A stretch of DNA of 64,000 bases, taken from contig NZ_JBHTBN010000003.1 in assembly GCF_042664795.1 (NCBI RefSeq), positions 1 through 64,000 on the forward strand, written 5' to 3'. Below are positions 43,989-55,300 of the stretch, in pieces. This DNA comes from Jejudonia soesokkakensis. Lineage in GTDB: Bacteria > Bacteroidota > Bacteroidia > Flavobacteriales > Flavobacteriaceae. Both the position numbers and the translations under genes were made by a program. A model generated the notes under the pieces. It was not told the origin of the DNA. It made no database searches and saw only the letters and a list, made by a program, of their open reading frames with translations. Position 1 is the first letter of the stretch, and each line of letters starts with the position of its first letter.

Positions 43989-44837
43989 ATGAAAAAACTA
44001 TCTATTCTTTTTTTAGCTACATTTTTTGCAAGCTGTACTACAGATTTTGGCAACATAGAAATTCTCTCTTCGCTACCAAATGACCTTGACGAAATAAGCG
44101 GTATTGAAATAACACCTAAATCACCTCTATTATGGATGATCGACGATCATGGTAACAAGCCAAATCTTTATGGGTATAATGTTTCAGATAAAAAAGTGGA
44201 AAAAGAAATTCCTGTTAGAGGACTTAAAAAAATAGATTGGGAAGATCTAGCAAGTGATGAAGAAGGAAACCTATATATAGGTGATTTTGGAAATAATAAA
44301 AGCAAAAGAAAAGATCTTGCTATCTATAAACTTTTAAACTGGCAAGATACCTTAAAAGTATATCGATCAATCTTTAAATTTGAAGACCAAACCGAATACC
44401 CCCCAAAAGATAATTCACAATCATTTGATGTAGAGGCATTTATTGCAACAAAAAACAGCTTCTATATTTTTACTAGAAACAGAACCGATGGTTTTGATGG
44501 AACAACAAGCGTTTACCGTATAATTAATGGACCTGGTCAAAATGATGCTGTTTTCCTCGGAAAATTAAAAACCTGTGATGACAAAAGTAATTGCCAGATA
44601 ACTTCTGCAGCCATAGACCACGCAACAGGAAAAATTGCATTGTTAAGTCATGATAAGGTCTGGATTATTAGTGATTATCCAGAAGGAAACTTATTGGAAG
44701 GAGCTGTAAAGAAAATTCAGTTAGAACATTCTTCTCAAAAAGAAAGTATTGCTTTTGGGGATTCTAAAACTCTTTATATCGTGGATGAACGAAACGGAAC
44801 CGAAGGTGGAAATCTCTACAAATTAACAATAGATTAA
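43989..44837 (+). CDS. Lipoprotein of unknown function, probable beta-propeller
   Basis: This 282-residue lipoprotein has lipobox F-A-S-C (Cys16). Repeated strand-turn units such as D-E-I-S-G-I-E-I, D-W-E-D-L-A-S-D-E-E-G-N-L-Y-I-G-D-F-G-N-N and I-S-D-Y-P-E-G-N suggest a six- or seven-bladed propeller, with D-W-E-D and G-D-F-G-N-N positioned like acidic metal ligands in phytase-like propellers. No family was identified with certainty. It starts nine bases after dps, so co-expression is likely. The location would be the periplasmic face of the outer membrane or the cell surface. Confidence 0.75.
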   Translation: MKKLSILFLATFFASCTTDFGNIEILSSLPNDLDEISGIEITPKSPLLWMIDDHGNKPNLYGYNVSDKKVEKEIPVRGLKKIDWEDLASDEEGNLYIGDFGNNKSKRKDLAIYKLLNWQDTLKVYRSIFKFEDQTEYPPKDNSQSFDVEAFIATKNSFYIFTRNRTDGFDGTTSVYRIINGPGQNDAVFLGKLKTCDDKSNCQITSAAIDHATGKIALLSHDKVWIISDYPEGNLLEGAVKKIQLEHSSQKESIAFGDSKTLYIVDERNGTEGGNLYKLTID

Positions 44838-44891
44838 CCCCCTTAAATACTAAAGTATTCCTAAACATATATAGAGTTTTCGGTAGCTTCT

Positions 44892-44918
44892 GTACTTTTA
44901 ACACTCGTAAAAAAGTAC
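44892..44918 (+). promoter_or_regulatory. Inverted repeat upstream of the first phosphoesterase-barrel gene
   Basis: GTACTTTT (44892-44899) and AAAAGTAC (44911-44918) are perfect inverted copies separated by 11 bases, ending 17 bases before the ATG at 44936. TACTTTTA (44893-44900), one base from the -7 consensus, lies in the first arm. It is a possible operator or leader hairpin. Confidence 0.3.
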
Positions 44919-44935
44919 ACTAACGAAATTCATAT

Positions 44936-47900
44936 ATGATACAATCTACCTTCAAAAACCCCTTTAAATTTTTTGCATTGTCACTTACCACTTTGTTGGT
45001 AAGTGCTTGTGCATCCTACCAACCTCAGTCAAACATTTCTCAAGCTTCTTTAAAAGGTGAACAACCTATTCATACTTTTTATATTGCTGGCGGACAAGGA
45101 AACGGAGTTGTAAATTCTAATCTACAATCGTTACTTGAGTCGTATCTTGAAAATGCTCCAAAAGAAAGTACATTGCTTTATACTGGCGACTATACGGTTG
45201 CCAATGAAGACAATAAAGATACAAAAGAAACAAGGTTGGCAGCCCAACTTTCAGCAACAAAAAACTTTAAAGGAAAAACATATTTTGTACCCGGAGATAA
45301 CGAATGGAGTAGTTTTGACGCTGGTAAGATAGAATGGGTAGAAGATTACATTAAAGACAACGATATTAAAAGAACTGAGGTGGAACCCAACAATGTTTGT
45401 CCCCTTGAATACAGAGAAGTCGCAGACGATCTGGATATGATTCTTGTAGACTCTCAATGGTATATCGCCAATTGGGATCGCGTTGAACAAATCAACCAAA
45501 AGTGTACAGATATTGTTACGCGAAGGCGTTTTGCTGAAGAATTAGAAGGAATGATTAAAGATTCCAGAAATAAGAACCTCGTCATTGTGATGCACCATCC
45601 TATTTATACAAATGGAACGTATGCAAAAAGTATAGGAGGTTTCTCTCCAAAACAAGCCAATTTTGAACGATATAATAAATTAAGAGTTCTAGTAAGCTCC
45701 TTGGTAGCAGAACTTGATAGAGTCACTATCATATCGGGACATGAAGAAAGTTTACAGTATCTAAAAGGGGGTAATGTGCGTCAAATCATTAGCGGTTCTA
45801 TGGGAGGAGCTAAAGTTACAAACCGTAGCAAAGACGACATTACAGCTATGGGAGGTATCTTAAGATATGAAGGTCAATTTACCTACGGAAAAGAAGGATT
45901 TGCCATTTTAAAATATTATAAAGATGGAAGTTCTACGGTAGATTTTATTACTTCGGAAGCTGAAAAAAATAGCTTTGATGTCACAGAACAATTTCCTGAA
46001 GAAGAAAAAGAATTTACCACACCAAACTTTGAAAGTTCAACAAAAACGTTAGCTATTACCACCAATGAAGATAAATTAAATAAGTCTGGATTTTATAAGT
46101 TTTTCTGGGGAAAAAGATACCGCTCTTATTTTGGAAAGCCAGTAACAGCAGAAGTTGGTATCCTTGAAAATATGTACAACGGATTAGTAGTTCAGAAAAA
46201 AGGTGGTGGACATCAATCGTATTCAGCTAGACTGAATGATAGCGATGATAGAGAATATGCCATGCGTGGACTCGAAAAAAACGCACTCAAATTTTTACGC
46301 TTTAAGATCAAAGGAATTGCTTACAACGAAGAAGAATATAAGGGAACTTTTGCCGAAGAAGCTGTATATGACTTTTTTAGCACCACTCATCCTTATATGC
46401 AATTGGTTATAAATCCGTTGGCAGAATCTGTAAACATTAACCATGCGAATACACAATTGTACTATGTCCCTAAGCAACCAGGATTTGAAATTCTTGGAGA
46501 GGCTTATGGAGACCAGTTATACTATATAGAAGAACGTCCTAATGATGCTCAGGCAGATTATGAAGGCTATAACAGAGCCAATCCAGAAATGGCAGGAGAA
46601 ATTACAGAATTTGAAAGCTCTACAGATGTTTTTGAAAAGTTAATAGAAGATGAAAAATTTTCGGTAGATCAAAGAGCGTTTATCCGTGCTCGTATTTTTG
46701 ATATGCTCATTGGCGATTGGGATCGTCATGAAGACCAATGGAGATGGGCTCAGTATAAGATATCTGATGATGATGTTCGATTTATTCCCGTTCCTCGAGA
46801 TAGAGATGCTGCTTTCTCAAAATTTGACGGAATTGCCATTCCGCTTATCAAACTTATTTTACCAGATGTTCGATTCTGGCAATCCTACGGCCCGGAAATT
46901 AAAAATATAAAGTGGTTCAACGGCGAAGCCAATAATATTGACAGATCTCTCCTTAACAAATATGATGCTTCAGTATGGGAGGAAGAAGCTAAAGCTATTC
47001 AGTTAGGGATGACAGACGCAGTTATTGATCAGGCATTTACAAGATTACCTAAAGAAGTTCAAGACGAGACTAGTGATCAAATAAAAAACCATCTAAAGGA
47101 ACGTCTCAAAAATATAGTTAGCATCGCTCGCCGTTACGGCGAACGAATGGATGAAACTGTCGCAATCCACGGAACGATTAAAGACGATAACATTATCATA
47201 ACCCGAATGGAGAACGGAATGACCAAAGTTGTTTTGGAACGCAAACTGAAGGATAAAGCAAATAAAGTATTTTTTGAACGTACCTTCCAAGCAGACCAAA
47301 CTGATGAAATCTGGATCTACGGACTAGATGATAATGACAATTTTACAGTAGAGGGTGACAATAGTAACAACGAAATTAAGATTCGATTGATTGGTGGGTA
47401 TGGTGATGATGATTTTACTATCACCAATGCAAAAAATCTAAAAGTATATGATTGGAAATATGAAGACACCGACTTTGATGCAAAAAAACCTGCCACTCAG
47501 TTTACAAACCAATACGAAACTAATACGTGGCACTGGAGATACTTTCAAGAAAACAGCAATATTTTAATTCCTAATATTGGCTTCAGAACAGACGACGGAC
47601 TTTATATAGGAGCAGACGATACGTACACCAATAACGGATTTAACGGCAACCCTTTCAGGTTTCAATACAAACTTTCAGCAAAATACTTTTTTAATTTTCA
47701 AGCAGTTGAAGTTGCCTATAGTGGAACATTTGCTAATATCTTTCCAGGTCTTAACCTTGAAATTAATGGATATGGTACTACAAATGGGTATGCAAAAAAT
47801 TTCTTCGGATACGGAAACGAAACGTTTTATGATGACGATGCAACCGAAAGAGACTTTAACCGCGCTAGAACACAACAACTTTCTGGAAATGCTGGGATTG

Positions 47901-48586
47901 CAGGTAAATTTTTAAAAGTAAGAGGAACTTTTGAAAGCTTTAAAGTAGCATTGGATACCAACCGCTTTTTTACTCCAGCAAATGTAAATGCTCAAACTTT
48001 TGAAAGACAAAATTATGTAGGGGGTGAAGCGGTCGCTGAATATAAGAACCAGGATGCTGCAGATTTCCCCACCAAAGCGTTATACTTGGGAGCAACTGTA
48101 GGATATAAAAGCAACTTAGACTTAGAAAACAATAGCTTTGGGTATGCATCTGCTCGAATTGGTGTGCAACAAAAATTAATCTCCTCAGGGAATTTAGTGC
48201 TTGCAACCACTGCAGAAGGGAAAATCAATACTGGAGAACCTGGTGAAGATTTCTTTTTCTATCATGCCCCCACCTTAGGAGGGAACAATGGGTTAAGAGG
48301 TTTTAGAGATGAACGATTTACAGGTAAATCCTATTTCTATCAGTCAACCGATTTAAAACTAAGACTCGCCCGCATCGTGACCGGTGTAGTTCCTATTACT
48401 TTTGGAACTTATGGAGGCTTTGACTACGGAAGGGTTTGGGTAGATAATGATACATCAAACCAATGGCATACCTCTTACGGAGGAGGAATTTGGTTTAGCG
48501 GATTGAACTCATTTGCTTTAAATGCTGGATTCTTCCTTTCTGAAGAAGACGAAATTATTCAAGTTGGTTTTGGGTTCGGGTTTTAA
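44936..48586 (+). CDS. Outer-membrane lipoprotein: degenerate phosphoesterase, kinase-like domain, Omp85-like barrel (paralog 1)
   Basis: This 1,216-residue protein has lipobox V-S-A-C (Cys25). The N-terminal calcineurin-like phosphoesterase domain (about 45-330) has lost ligands: the first Asp is Gly53, G-N-H-D is G-D-N-E (120-123), and the last motif is G-H-E-E rather than G-H-E-H. M-H-H-P is kept. The central domain has a G-G-G-H-Q loop and a Lys-containing strand, then I-G-D-W-D-R-H-E-D-Q-W (G593-H598) and P-V-P-R-D-R-D-A-A-F-x-x-F-D-G, reminiscent of the catalytic loop of HipA, FAM20 or PI-kinase-like folds. The C-terminal ~350 residues form beta-strands with L-R-G-F-R, the Omp85 loop-6 motif, and end in F. 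It is convergent with paralog 2, with a shared terminator. Confidence 0.82.
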   Translation: MIQSTFKNPFKFFALSLTTLLVSACASYQPQSNISQASLKGEQPIHTFYIAGGQGNGVVNSNLQSLLESYLENAPKESTLLYTGDYTVANEDNKDTKETRLAAQLSATKNFKGKTYFVPGDNEWSSFDAGKIEWVEDYIKDNDIKRTEVEPNNVCPLEYREVADDLDMILVDSQWYIANWDRVEQINQKCTDIVTRRRFAEELEGMIKDSRNKNLVIVMHHPIYTNGTYAKSIGGFSPKQANFERYNKLRVLVSSLVAELDRVTIISGHEESLQYLKGGNVRQIISGSMGGAKVTNRSKDDITAMGGILRYEGQFTYGKEGFAILKYYKDGSSTVDFITSEAEKNSFDVTEQFPEEEKEFTTPNFESSTKTLAITTNEDKLNKSGFYKFFWGKRYRSYFGKPVTAEVGILENMYNGLVVQKKGGGHQSYSARLNDSDDREYAMRGLEKNALKFLRFKIKGIAYNEEEYKGTFAEEAVYDFFSTTHPYMQLVINPLAESVNINHANTQLYYVPKQPGFEILGEAYGDQLYYIEERPNDAQADYEGYNRANPEMAGEITEFESSTDVFEKLIEDEKFSVDQRAFIRARIFDMLIGDWDRHEDQWRWAQYKISDDDVRFIPVPRDRDAAFSKFDGIAIPLIKLILPDVRFWQSYGPEIKNIKWFNGEANNIDRSLLNKYDASVWEEEAKAIQLGMTDAVIDQAFTRLPKEVQDETSDQIKNHLKERLKNIVSIARRYGERMDETVAIHGTIKDDNIIITRMENGMTKVVLERKLKDKANKVFFERTFQADQTDEIWIYGLDDNDNFTVEGDNSNNEIKIRLIGGYGDDDFTITNAKNLKVYDWKYEDTDFDAKKPATQFTNQYETNTWHWRYFQENSNILIPNIGFRTDDGLYIGADDTYTNNGFNGNPFRFQYKLSAKYFFNFQAVEVAYSGTFANIFPGLNLEINGYGTTNGYAKNFFGYGNETFYDDDATERDFNRARTQQLSGNAGIAGKFLKVRGTFESFKVALDTNRFFTPANVNAQTFERQNYVGGEAVAEYKNQDAADFPTKALYLGATVGYKSNLDLENNSFGYASARIGVQQKLISSGNLVLATTAEGKINTGEPGEDFFFYHAPTLGGNNGLRGFRDERFTGKSYFYQSTDLKLRLARIVTGVVPITFGTYGGFDYGRVWVDNDTSNQWHTSYGGGIWFSGLNSFALNAGFFLSEEDEIIQVGFGFGF

Positions 48587-48612
48587 TGCCTAAAAAATCA
48601 TATACCGTATTA

Positions 48613-48646
48613 AAAAAACTTTCAGATGTATTTCTGAAAGTTTTTT
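48613..48646. terminator. Bidirectional terminator between paralogs 1 and 2
   Basis: AAAAAACTTTCAGA (48613-48626) pairs perfectly over 14 bases with TCTGAAAGTTTTTT (48633-48646) around a 6-base loop. It ends in T on both strands, between two convergent genes. Confidence 0.9.
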
Positions 48647-48649
48647 CTT

Positions 48650-51600
48650 TTATAAGCTAATTCCAGTTCTAAATGAAATTCGTGTGCCTTCGTCACTTCT
48701 AAATGCACTAAAACCTGCATGTATTGCTTGTGTCCATTGCAACATAAAACCGCCACCGTAAGAACTGTGCCAGTCTTTTGATGAGTTTCCTTCGGTCCAG
48801 ACACGTCCTAGATCCACACCAACAAAAGCACTTAAATCAATTGGAAAAAAAGCGGTTTTTATTTTTGAAAAATTATAAGCGAGATCACCTGAAGCACTAA
48901 AACTTTGATCACCAGAAAACCGCTGATTGCGATAGCCTCGTAATCCATTATCGCCACCAAGACTTGCCAATTGATAAAACTGAGGCCTATCCCCTATATT
49001 AATCTGAGTTTGAGCGGCAGTTTTAAGAACTAATTTTCTGCTAGTGAGTAACGCATTGTAAAAATTAACTTTACTATTGATAACCCCTGTCAAATTTGAA
49101 TCTCCTAAATCATCAATTGCACTCCCCTTTACCTCAAAGAGCATTCCTTTGGTAGGAAATACTTCATCGTCAAAATTTTTATATTGGTACCAGGCACTAG
49201 GAACACCAAAATAGAAGCGGTTTCCTATTCCTTCAAAATTTGAATTTGCAATAAAATTAGTTCCGTTAGAAACTACTTCAGTAGACTGCAACTCATATTT
49301 TATTTGAAAAAAACTTCCGTAGTCAGATTGACGCTCGAGTCCTAGGCCACCGTCATACATTGCAAGATTGACTCGATTAAAGTCAAAATTAATCTCATCT
49401 TGATCATAAGAAGTATCGTTTCCGAAGCCAAAATAATTTTCGGTATAATTCTTCGAAGTAAATCTACCTTCAAAAATTAAATTATAATCTTTAATGACAG
49501 CCGCATAGCCTTTTTTAAGACGTACATCAATTCCCTGTGTTAAGAAATGATATTGTGCATTGATTGCAGTAAGCCTTCCGTAGGGATTTTCAATAAAATC
49601 ATTTACTGTTTTTTTATATCCCGCTTCTAGAATTATTCCTTGATCTGGGTTAAAGCCAACATCAAAGTTAATTTTACCTCCTTTTTTAGGTGCTTTTTTA
49701 TAATCGTATAAATTCGCTTCATAGAAATCTGTAAATCTAAAATAAGCTCCTCCTTTTTCTTCAACAATACTCTCACTAAAATTACGGTCATAGACTTTTA
49801 TTTTCTTTCCTTCAGAAATCTTATAGGTATCCTCATCTTGACCCCCAATAATACGTATAATCATTGCGTCTTTTGCGTCACCATTCACCTCAAAGGTATC
49901 GGTATCATCTAAACCATATAACCATACCTCGTTGGTTTCTTTACTATGGAATGTTCTGTCAAAAAGAAGATCGCCCTTTTCCCCATCTTTAATTCTGAAA
50001 GCTTTGATGTTTGTTGAGCCATCTGGAATACGTGTGATTTCAAAATAATCATCTTTATCGGTTCCGGTGAGCATTTGAAATCTGATAAAAATTTCCCAAT
50101 ACCGTTCCACAATGTGTACGAGATTTGCTTTTCGTTGTAGGAAGTTATTTTTAATTTCTTGGGTGGTAGCCCCCTGAACTTCTATAGGAAGACGACTAAA
50201 TGCCTCGTTTACTAATTTTTCATCGATAGCCAGCTGAATGAACTGAGCTTCCTCAATCCAGTCCTCTTTTCCAGTTCGTTTCAGTAATGCCCTGTCTAGC
50301 TTAGACCCAGCCTTATTAAACCACTCTACATCTATGATATCTTCGCCATACACTCCAAATTGATTGACACTTCCCATTAGACTTCGCATGACATTTAAAA
50401 AAGATCCATCAAAATTTGCAAATACTTGATCGCGATCTCTTGGAATAGGAACAAAAACCTTTTTATCACCGTCTTCAAATACTGCCCAGCGCCACTGATC
50501 TTGGTGTCTGTCCCAGTCGCCTAAAAGCATATCAAAAATCCTTGCTCTTATGTAAGCATTTTCGTCTAAGGTATATTCTTCATCTTGGCGTAATGTTGCT
50601 AAAAGATCGTCTGTACTTTCAATATCGTCTGGATAACCAAAACTCTTCCTTCCTGTATATTCTTCGGAAGGTTTTTCGACGATCATAAATAATTGATCTC
50701 CATATTCATCATTATACTTTCCTAACGCTTTTTGCTTTGGCACATAATACAATTCTGGAGTTGTATGATACACTTCTGCTGCTTTTGCAAGTGTAGGAAC
50801 AGCGAAGGCCCCATACGGGTGCGCAGCCGTATAAAAATCTTGAATGATATCCTCGGGCACCGTATTTCCCAAGTATTTCTCACCATTGATTCCTTTAAAA
50901 ACAGTTGTTTCCAAAAATTGAACAGCACTCTTCTTTAAAGCTCTCATATTGTACTCTTTCCCATCTTTGGTTTCGAGCCGGAGTGATTTGGTTTGATGCC
51001 CTCCTCCGGGTCTTATAACGGTAAGTCCGCCATACAAAGTGTCGAGCAAGGCGGTTCTGGCAGTAACTTTTGTTCCGTATACTTCTCGGTAGTGATTTCC
51101 CCAAAACGATTTAAAAAACTGCGATTTTTCTACTTTTTCAATTTCATATACTGAAGCATCATAGGTTTCAGGATATCGTAAGGGGAGTCCTTCAAATGAA
51201 GGGATGGGAGTTGGCGGGTAGATTTCTTTTTCAAATAGCAATTGAGTGTTTTCATTTTGGGCACTATAAAAACGAACCCATACTGCCCCGTCTTTTGCTA
51301 CATCAACTGCTGCAAATCCGTTTCCGCCGTAAGAAAATAAACCATTATCACTAATTGAAGCTGGCTTGGTATCTGAACCTGCACCAGATATAACTTGCTT
51401 TATGAGATCATGTTCTATGTACTGAAGATTTTCTTCATGGCCCGATATCACTACAATTCGTTTGTCTTTTTGATTAAGTATGTTAGTAACCTTATACGCC
51501 ATTTCGTCGTACACCTTATTATATCTATCCTGAACAGATACCGCTCCTTGAGACCGTACTTCGGCAATCACTGAAGCTACGACCGGTACAGGAATATTTC

Positions 51601-52312
51601 CTCGTAAAGGAAAAAGATGATCTCTTAGTGCAAATCTTCCGCCGTGAAATCCATTGGTATAAAGAGGATGGTGCATTGCAAAAAGAATAGTTCTATTGGC
51701 ACTTTTCTTAATTTCATTTTCAAGCTCGTACAAGAGTTTTTCTCGGGATTTGATATCACATTTATCATTCATTTTTGGATTGCGATCCCAATCTTCAAGA
51801 TACCACTGACTGTCAAAAATTATAAGTTGAATATCGTCTCCTATTTCAATACTTTCCAACGGACACCCATTGTTTGGTGTCAATGGATCTTCCTTTTCTA
51901 AATTATCTTTTAAGTGATCTTCAATTGTTTCAAGTCCTTCAACCGAGTTATATTCCCAATCATAGTTTCCGGGTACGAAAAAAGGGTCAATACTAAGATT
52001 TTTTACGGTTTTGATTTGTCTGTCCAGATCTGCTTTTACACCAGATTTATCTTTTTCATTAGTGTTGTCACCTATAAAGATAAGATGGTTAGCTTCGGAA
52101 GGAAACTTCGATACAACGTTCTCTAATCCTGAAAGGATAGTAGTACTTTTACTTTTTGAAGCATTTCCAATAATATAAAAGCGCTCCATTTCTGAATCGG
52201 TTTTCGAGCTAATCGTATTAGCTGCGTCATTTTTAAGTTGTACTCGAGTGGTAGCACAAGACGCTAGGAGTAATGTACAGCATATTATATAAAATAATTG
52301 TTTTGTATTCAT
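48650..52312 (-). CDS. Outer-membrane lipoprotein: degenerate phosphoesterase, kinase-like domain, Omp85-like barrel (paralog 2)
   Basis: This 1,220-residue protein has lipobox L-A-S-C (Cys19). The phosphoesterase domain keeps G-D-N (81-83) and M-H-H-P, but the first Asp is Asn50, the G-N-H-D His is Tyr117, and the last motif is G-H-E-E, so metal binding is doubtful. The kinase-like region is intact: L-R-L-E-T-K-D-G-K-E-Y and R-A-L-K-K, then L-G-D-W-D-R-H-Q-D-Q-W (G598-H603) and P-I-P-R-D-R-D-Q-V-F-x-x-F-D-G. The barrel carries L-R-G-Y-R near residue 1,120. It is transcribed 28 bases after paralog 3, in the same operon. Substrates are unknown; surface or periplasmic phosphate transfer is inference. 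Confidence 0.82.
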   Translation of the reverse strand: MNTKQLFYIICCTLLLASCATTRVQLKNDAANTISSKTDSEMERFYIIGNASKSKSTTILSGLENVVSKFPSEANHLIFIGDNTNEKDKSGVKADLDRQIKTVKNLSIDPFFVPGNYDWEYNSVEGLETIEDHLKDNLEKEDPLTPNNGCPLESIEIGDDIQLIIFDSQWYLEDWDRNPKMNDKCDIKSREKLLYELENEIKKSANRTILFAMHHPLYTNGFHGGRFALRDHLFPLRGNIPVPVVASVIAEVRSQGAVSVQDRYNKVYDEMAYKVTNILNQKDKRIVVISGHEENLQYIEHDLIKQVISGAGSDTKPASISDNGLFSYGGNGFAAVDVAKDGAVWVRFYSAQNENTQLLFEKEIYPPTPIPSFEGLPLRYPETYDASVYEIEKVEKSQFFKSFWGNHYREVYGTKVTARTALLDTLYGGLTVIRPGGGHQTKSLRLETKDGKEYNMRALKKSAVQFLETTVFKGINGEKYLGNTVPEDIIQDFYTAAHPYGAFAVPTLAKAAEVYHTTPELYYVPKQKALGKYNDEYGDQLFMIVEKPSEEYTGRKSFGYPDDIESTDDLLATLRQDEEYTLDENAYIRARIFDMLLGDWDRHQDQWRWAVFEDGDKKVFVPIPRDRDQVFANFDGSFLNVMRSLMGSVNQFGVYGEDIIDVEWFNKAGSKLDRALLKRTGKEDWIEEAQFIQLAIDEKLVNEAFSRLPIEVQGATTQEIKNNFLQRKANLVHIVERYWEIFIRFQMLTGTDKDDYFEITRIPDGSTNIKAFRIKDGEKGDLLFDRTFHSKETNEVWLYGLDDTDTFEVNGDAKDAMIIRIIGGQDEDTYKISEGKKIKVYDRNFSESIVEEKGGAYFRFTDFYEANLYDYKKAPKKGGKINFDVGFNPDQGIILEAGYKKTVNDFIENPYGRLTAINAQYHFLTQGIDVRLKKGYAAVIKDYNLIFEGRFTSKNYTENYFGFGNDTSYDQDEINFDFNRVNLAMYDGGLGLERQSDYGSFFQIKYELQSTEVVSNGTNFIANSNFEGIGNRFYFGVPSAWYQYKNFDDEVFPTKGMLFEVKGSAIDDLGDSNLTGVINSKVNFYNALLTSRKLVLKTAAQTQINIGDRPQFYQLASLGGDNGLRGYRNQRFSGDQSFSASGDLAYNFSKIKTAFFPIDLSAFVGVDLGRVWTEGNSSKDWHSSYGGGFMLQWTQAIHAGFSAFRSDEGTRISFRTGISL

Positions 52313-52340
52313 TTAAGGGGTTAGGTTAGGTTGTTATATT

Positions 52341-55300
52341 TTAAAAGGTAAAGCCCACACCGAGGTTGAGTCGGGTTCCTTCTTCAGAATTAAAAGCACT
52401 AAATGTAGCTCCTAATCCTCCTTGACTATTAATCCAGAGTCCGCCGCCACGCGAATTATGCCATTTTTGAGAGGTATCGTTTGGTGTCCAGACCCTTCCT
52501 AAATCTGCACCCACGTAAATACCTACTTGTAAAGGAAATAGTTCAATTCTAAAATCATCAAAACTATATCTTACATCTGCACTTCCTACAAGTGCCGATT
52601 TCCCTGTAAATCTATTTCTTCTGTAGCCTCTCAATCCAGTATCTGCTCCCGCATGTACTCCTTGATAAAATTCAAATCGATTTCCAAAATTGAATGCCGA
52701 TTGTATGTTTGTTTTAAGTACTAGTTTTTCATTACTCGTTAAAGCATTATAAAAGGTAACTTTAGATTTGAGATATCCAAAAATGTTGTCTAGATCCTCT
52801 ACATTTTCAGTAATACCTAAAGACAGATCAAAAAGCATGGCACGTGCTGGATTCAATGGATTATCAAAACTTCGATATGTAAATATACCTTCGGCTGTTG
52901 CAAAATAATTAGTGTCATTTAACTCAACATCCCCTTTATCTAGATACAAATTTGTATTCGCTTCATTTAAGCGAACCGCGTCAAAACGTGTCTGAAATCT
53001 ATAAATAATACCAAAGCTGGAATTTCGTACCAAGCCCGCTTTTGCAGTAATGGTCTGTAATTCTAATCGGTTAAATTCTAAATTTTCGGAATCTTCAAGA
53101 TTATTTGTTTCATTTCCGTAGCCAAAGTAATTTTCGGTATAATTAGGACTTGTAATACGCAATCCTATATTTAGATTTGAGTCGCCTATCGAGTTTGCAA
53201 ATTCACCTTCATAAGCAACATCAAAACTTGAAGTATCTACATAATATCCACCTGTAATGGTATGTCTTTTAGAAAATGGATTTCTTTTAAAGCTGTTTCT
53301 GGTATATACAAATTGTAATCCCACCCTAAATCCATCATCAGGATTATATCCAAAAGCAGGTCCCACCCTTTTATTGGTTTCTAACTGTTTTCTATAGTCG
53401 TATACATTTAAGTTATATAAATCTGTAAAAATCAATTGAGCATCCTCATTTTCCACAACTTTACTTGGATAGGTCCTGTAGTCATAGACTTTAACCCTGC
53501 GCCCTGTTTTTATGTTGTAGACATCTTCTCCCTTACCCCCTATTAGACGAACATATATTAGATCTGAGTCTTCCCCATCTACGACAAAGACATCTTTACC
53601 GTCCAAACCATAGATCCACAATTCTCGGGTGTCTTTATGGTAATAGGTTCTATCTGTAATGATTTCAGATTTTTTACCTTCGGAAAATGAGTAGGTTTTA
53701 ACTTTTGTTCCGCCATCTGGAAGCCGTGTGATCTCAAAATAATCATCAGTATCTGTCCCTGCAATAGTTTGTAGGTTTGAAAAATAATTATAATAGCGAT
53801 CTGCAATGTCGACTAGATTATCTTTTCTGGCAATTAGTTTTTCTTTAATAATTGCAAGTTCTTCATCACGAACTTCTTCAGGAATTTTATTAAAAGCTTC
53901 TTCTATAATTTCGGGAGTAATCGCATTTTGAATGCTTTCTGCAACATACTTCCATTGCGATCTTCCAGATCTTTCTATTAGAGCTCTATCCAGAATGATT
54001 CCTTCTTTATTAAACCATTCCAAATCTCTTAAATCATTATCATAAACATGTGTTATTCTGGACCCTGCAAAAATGGAACGTGCAATATCAAAGACATCTC
54101 CATCAAAACTGGCAAAAGCGTCATCTCTATTTTTGGGGATGGGAACATATACATTTTTTCCACTACTGTTATTGTACTCTGCCCATCGCCAATGATCACT
54201 CTCACGGTCCCAGTCGCCAATCAGCATATCGAACAAGCGAGATCGAATGTAATTTTCTTCATCCACTTGAATGTCTCCATTTTTTCTAATCTTTGTTAAG
54301 ATATCATCTGTAGTTTCAACATCATCTGGATATTTAAAGGTGCGCGCTCCTTCACTTTCTTCTGTAGGTTCATTGGATATTAAATATAATTCATCTCCAA
54401 AATTTTCATTGTAATTACCTAATGCTAATTGTTTTGGAACGTAGTAGAGTTGTGCGTTGGTATAAAATATATTGACTGCCTTTGCCAACGTGGGTACTGC
54501 CAACACAGCATAGGGATGAGAAGCTGTGTAGAATTCTTCATCAAAAAGTGTAGGTGATAAGACTTCTGTAGTTTCTTCAGTTCCTTCTTCTATTACAGGG
54601 TTTTCAAGTTGAACTTTTTGAGAAAAATCTAATGAATTTTTACCTAAGGCACGCATTCTGTAAACATTCCCATTTTCATCTTTAAGCCGAAGCGACCTGT
54701 ATTCCTTTTCTCCTCCTTCACGTATGACCGAAAGTCCGCCATATAGAGTATCTAAAATTGCAATATCTGCTGTTACTGGTGTTGAAAAAGCCTCCTTGTA
54801 TTTTGCACCCCAAACCGACTTCAGAAATAAAGATTCTCGAAGGCTGTCGCTCTTATAGATTGGGGCCAGTCTTTTAGGCTGAAAAGAAACTGGTAATTTT
54901 GAAACATCATAGGTGTCTTTTGGCGGGAACAACTCCTTCTCGTACATAAGTTTAGGTTGATGATTCGCATCACCAACATAATAACGAACCCAAGAAGAGC
55001 CGTCTTTAAAAACATCCATGACAGCAAAACCTTGTTTACCAATAGCAAAAAGACCATCCTTTCCTAATGCAACCCCTCCATCCTTGGCACCAGAACCTGT
55101 AACAATCTGTTTTAAGCCATTTTGTTCTATATACTGAAGGTTGTGTTCGTGTCCTGAAGCAAATACGATACGATCGCTATTTTTAGCAATCGCACCTAAC
55201 CTGTTCATTAGATTATTATACAATTCATTGTACCTATCTTGAACTGAAACGCCGCCTTGCGATCTAATTTGCACCACTAACGATGAAAGTATGGGTAAGG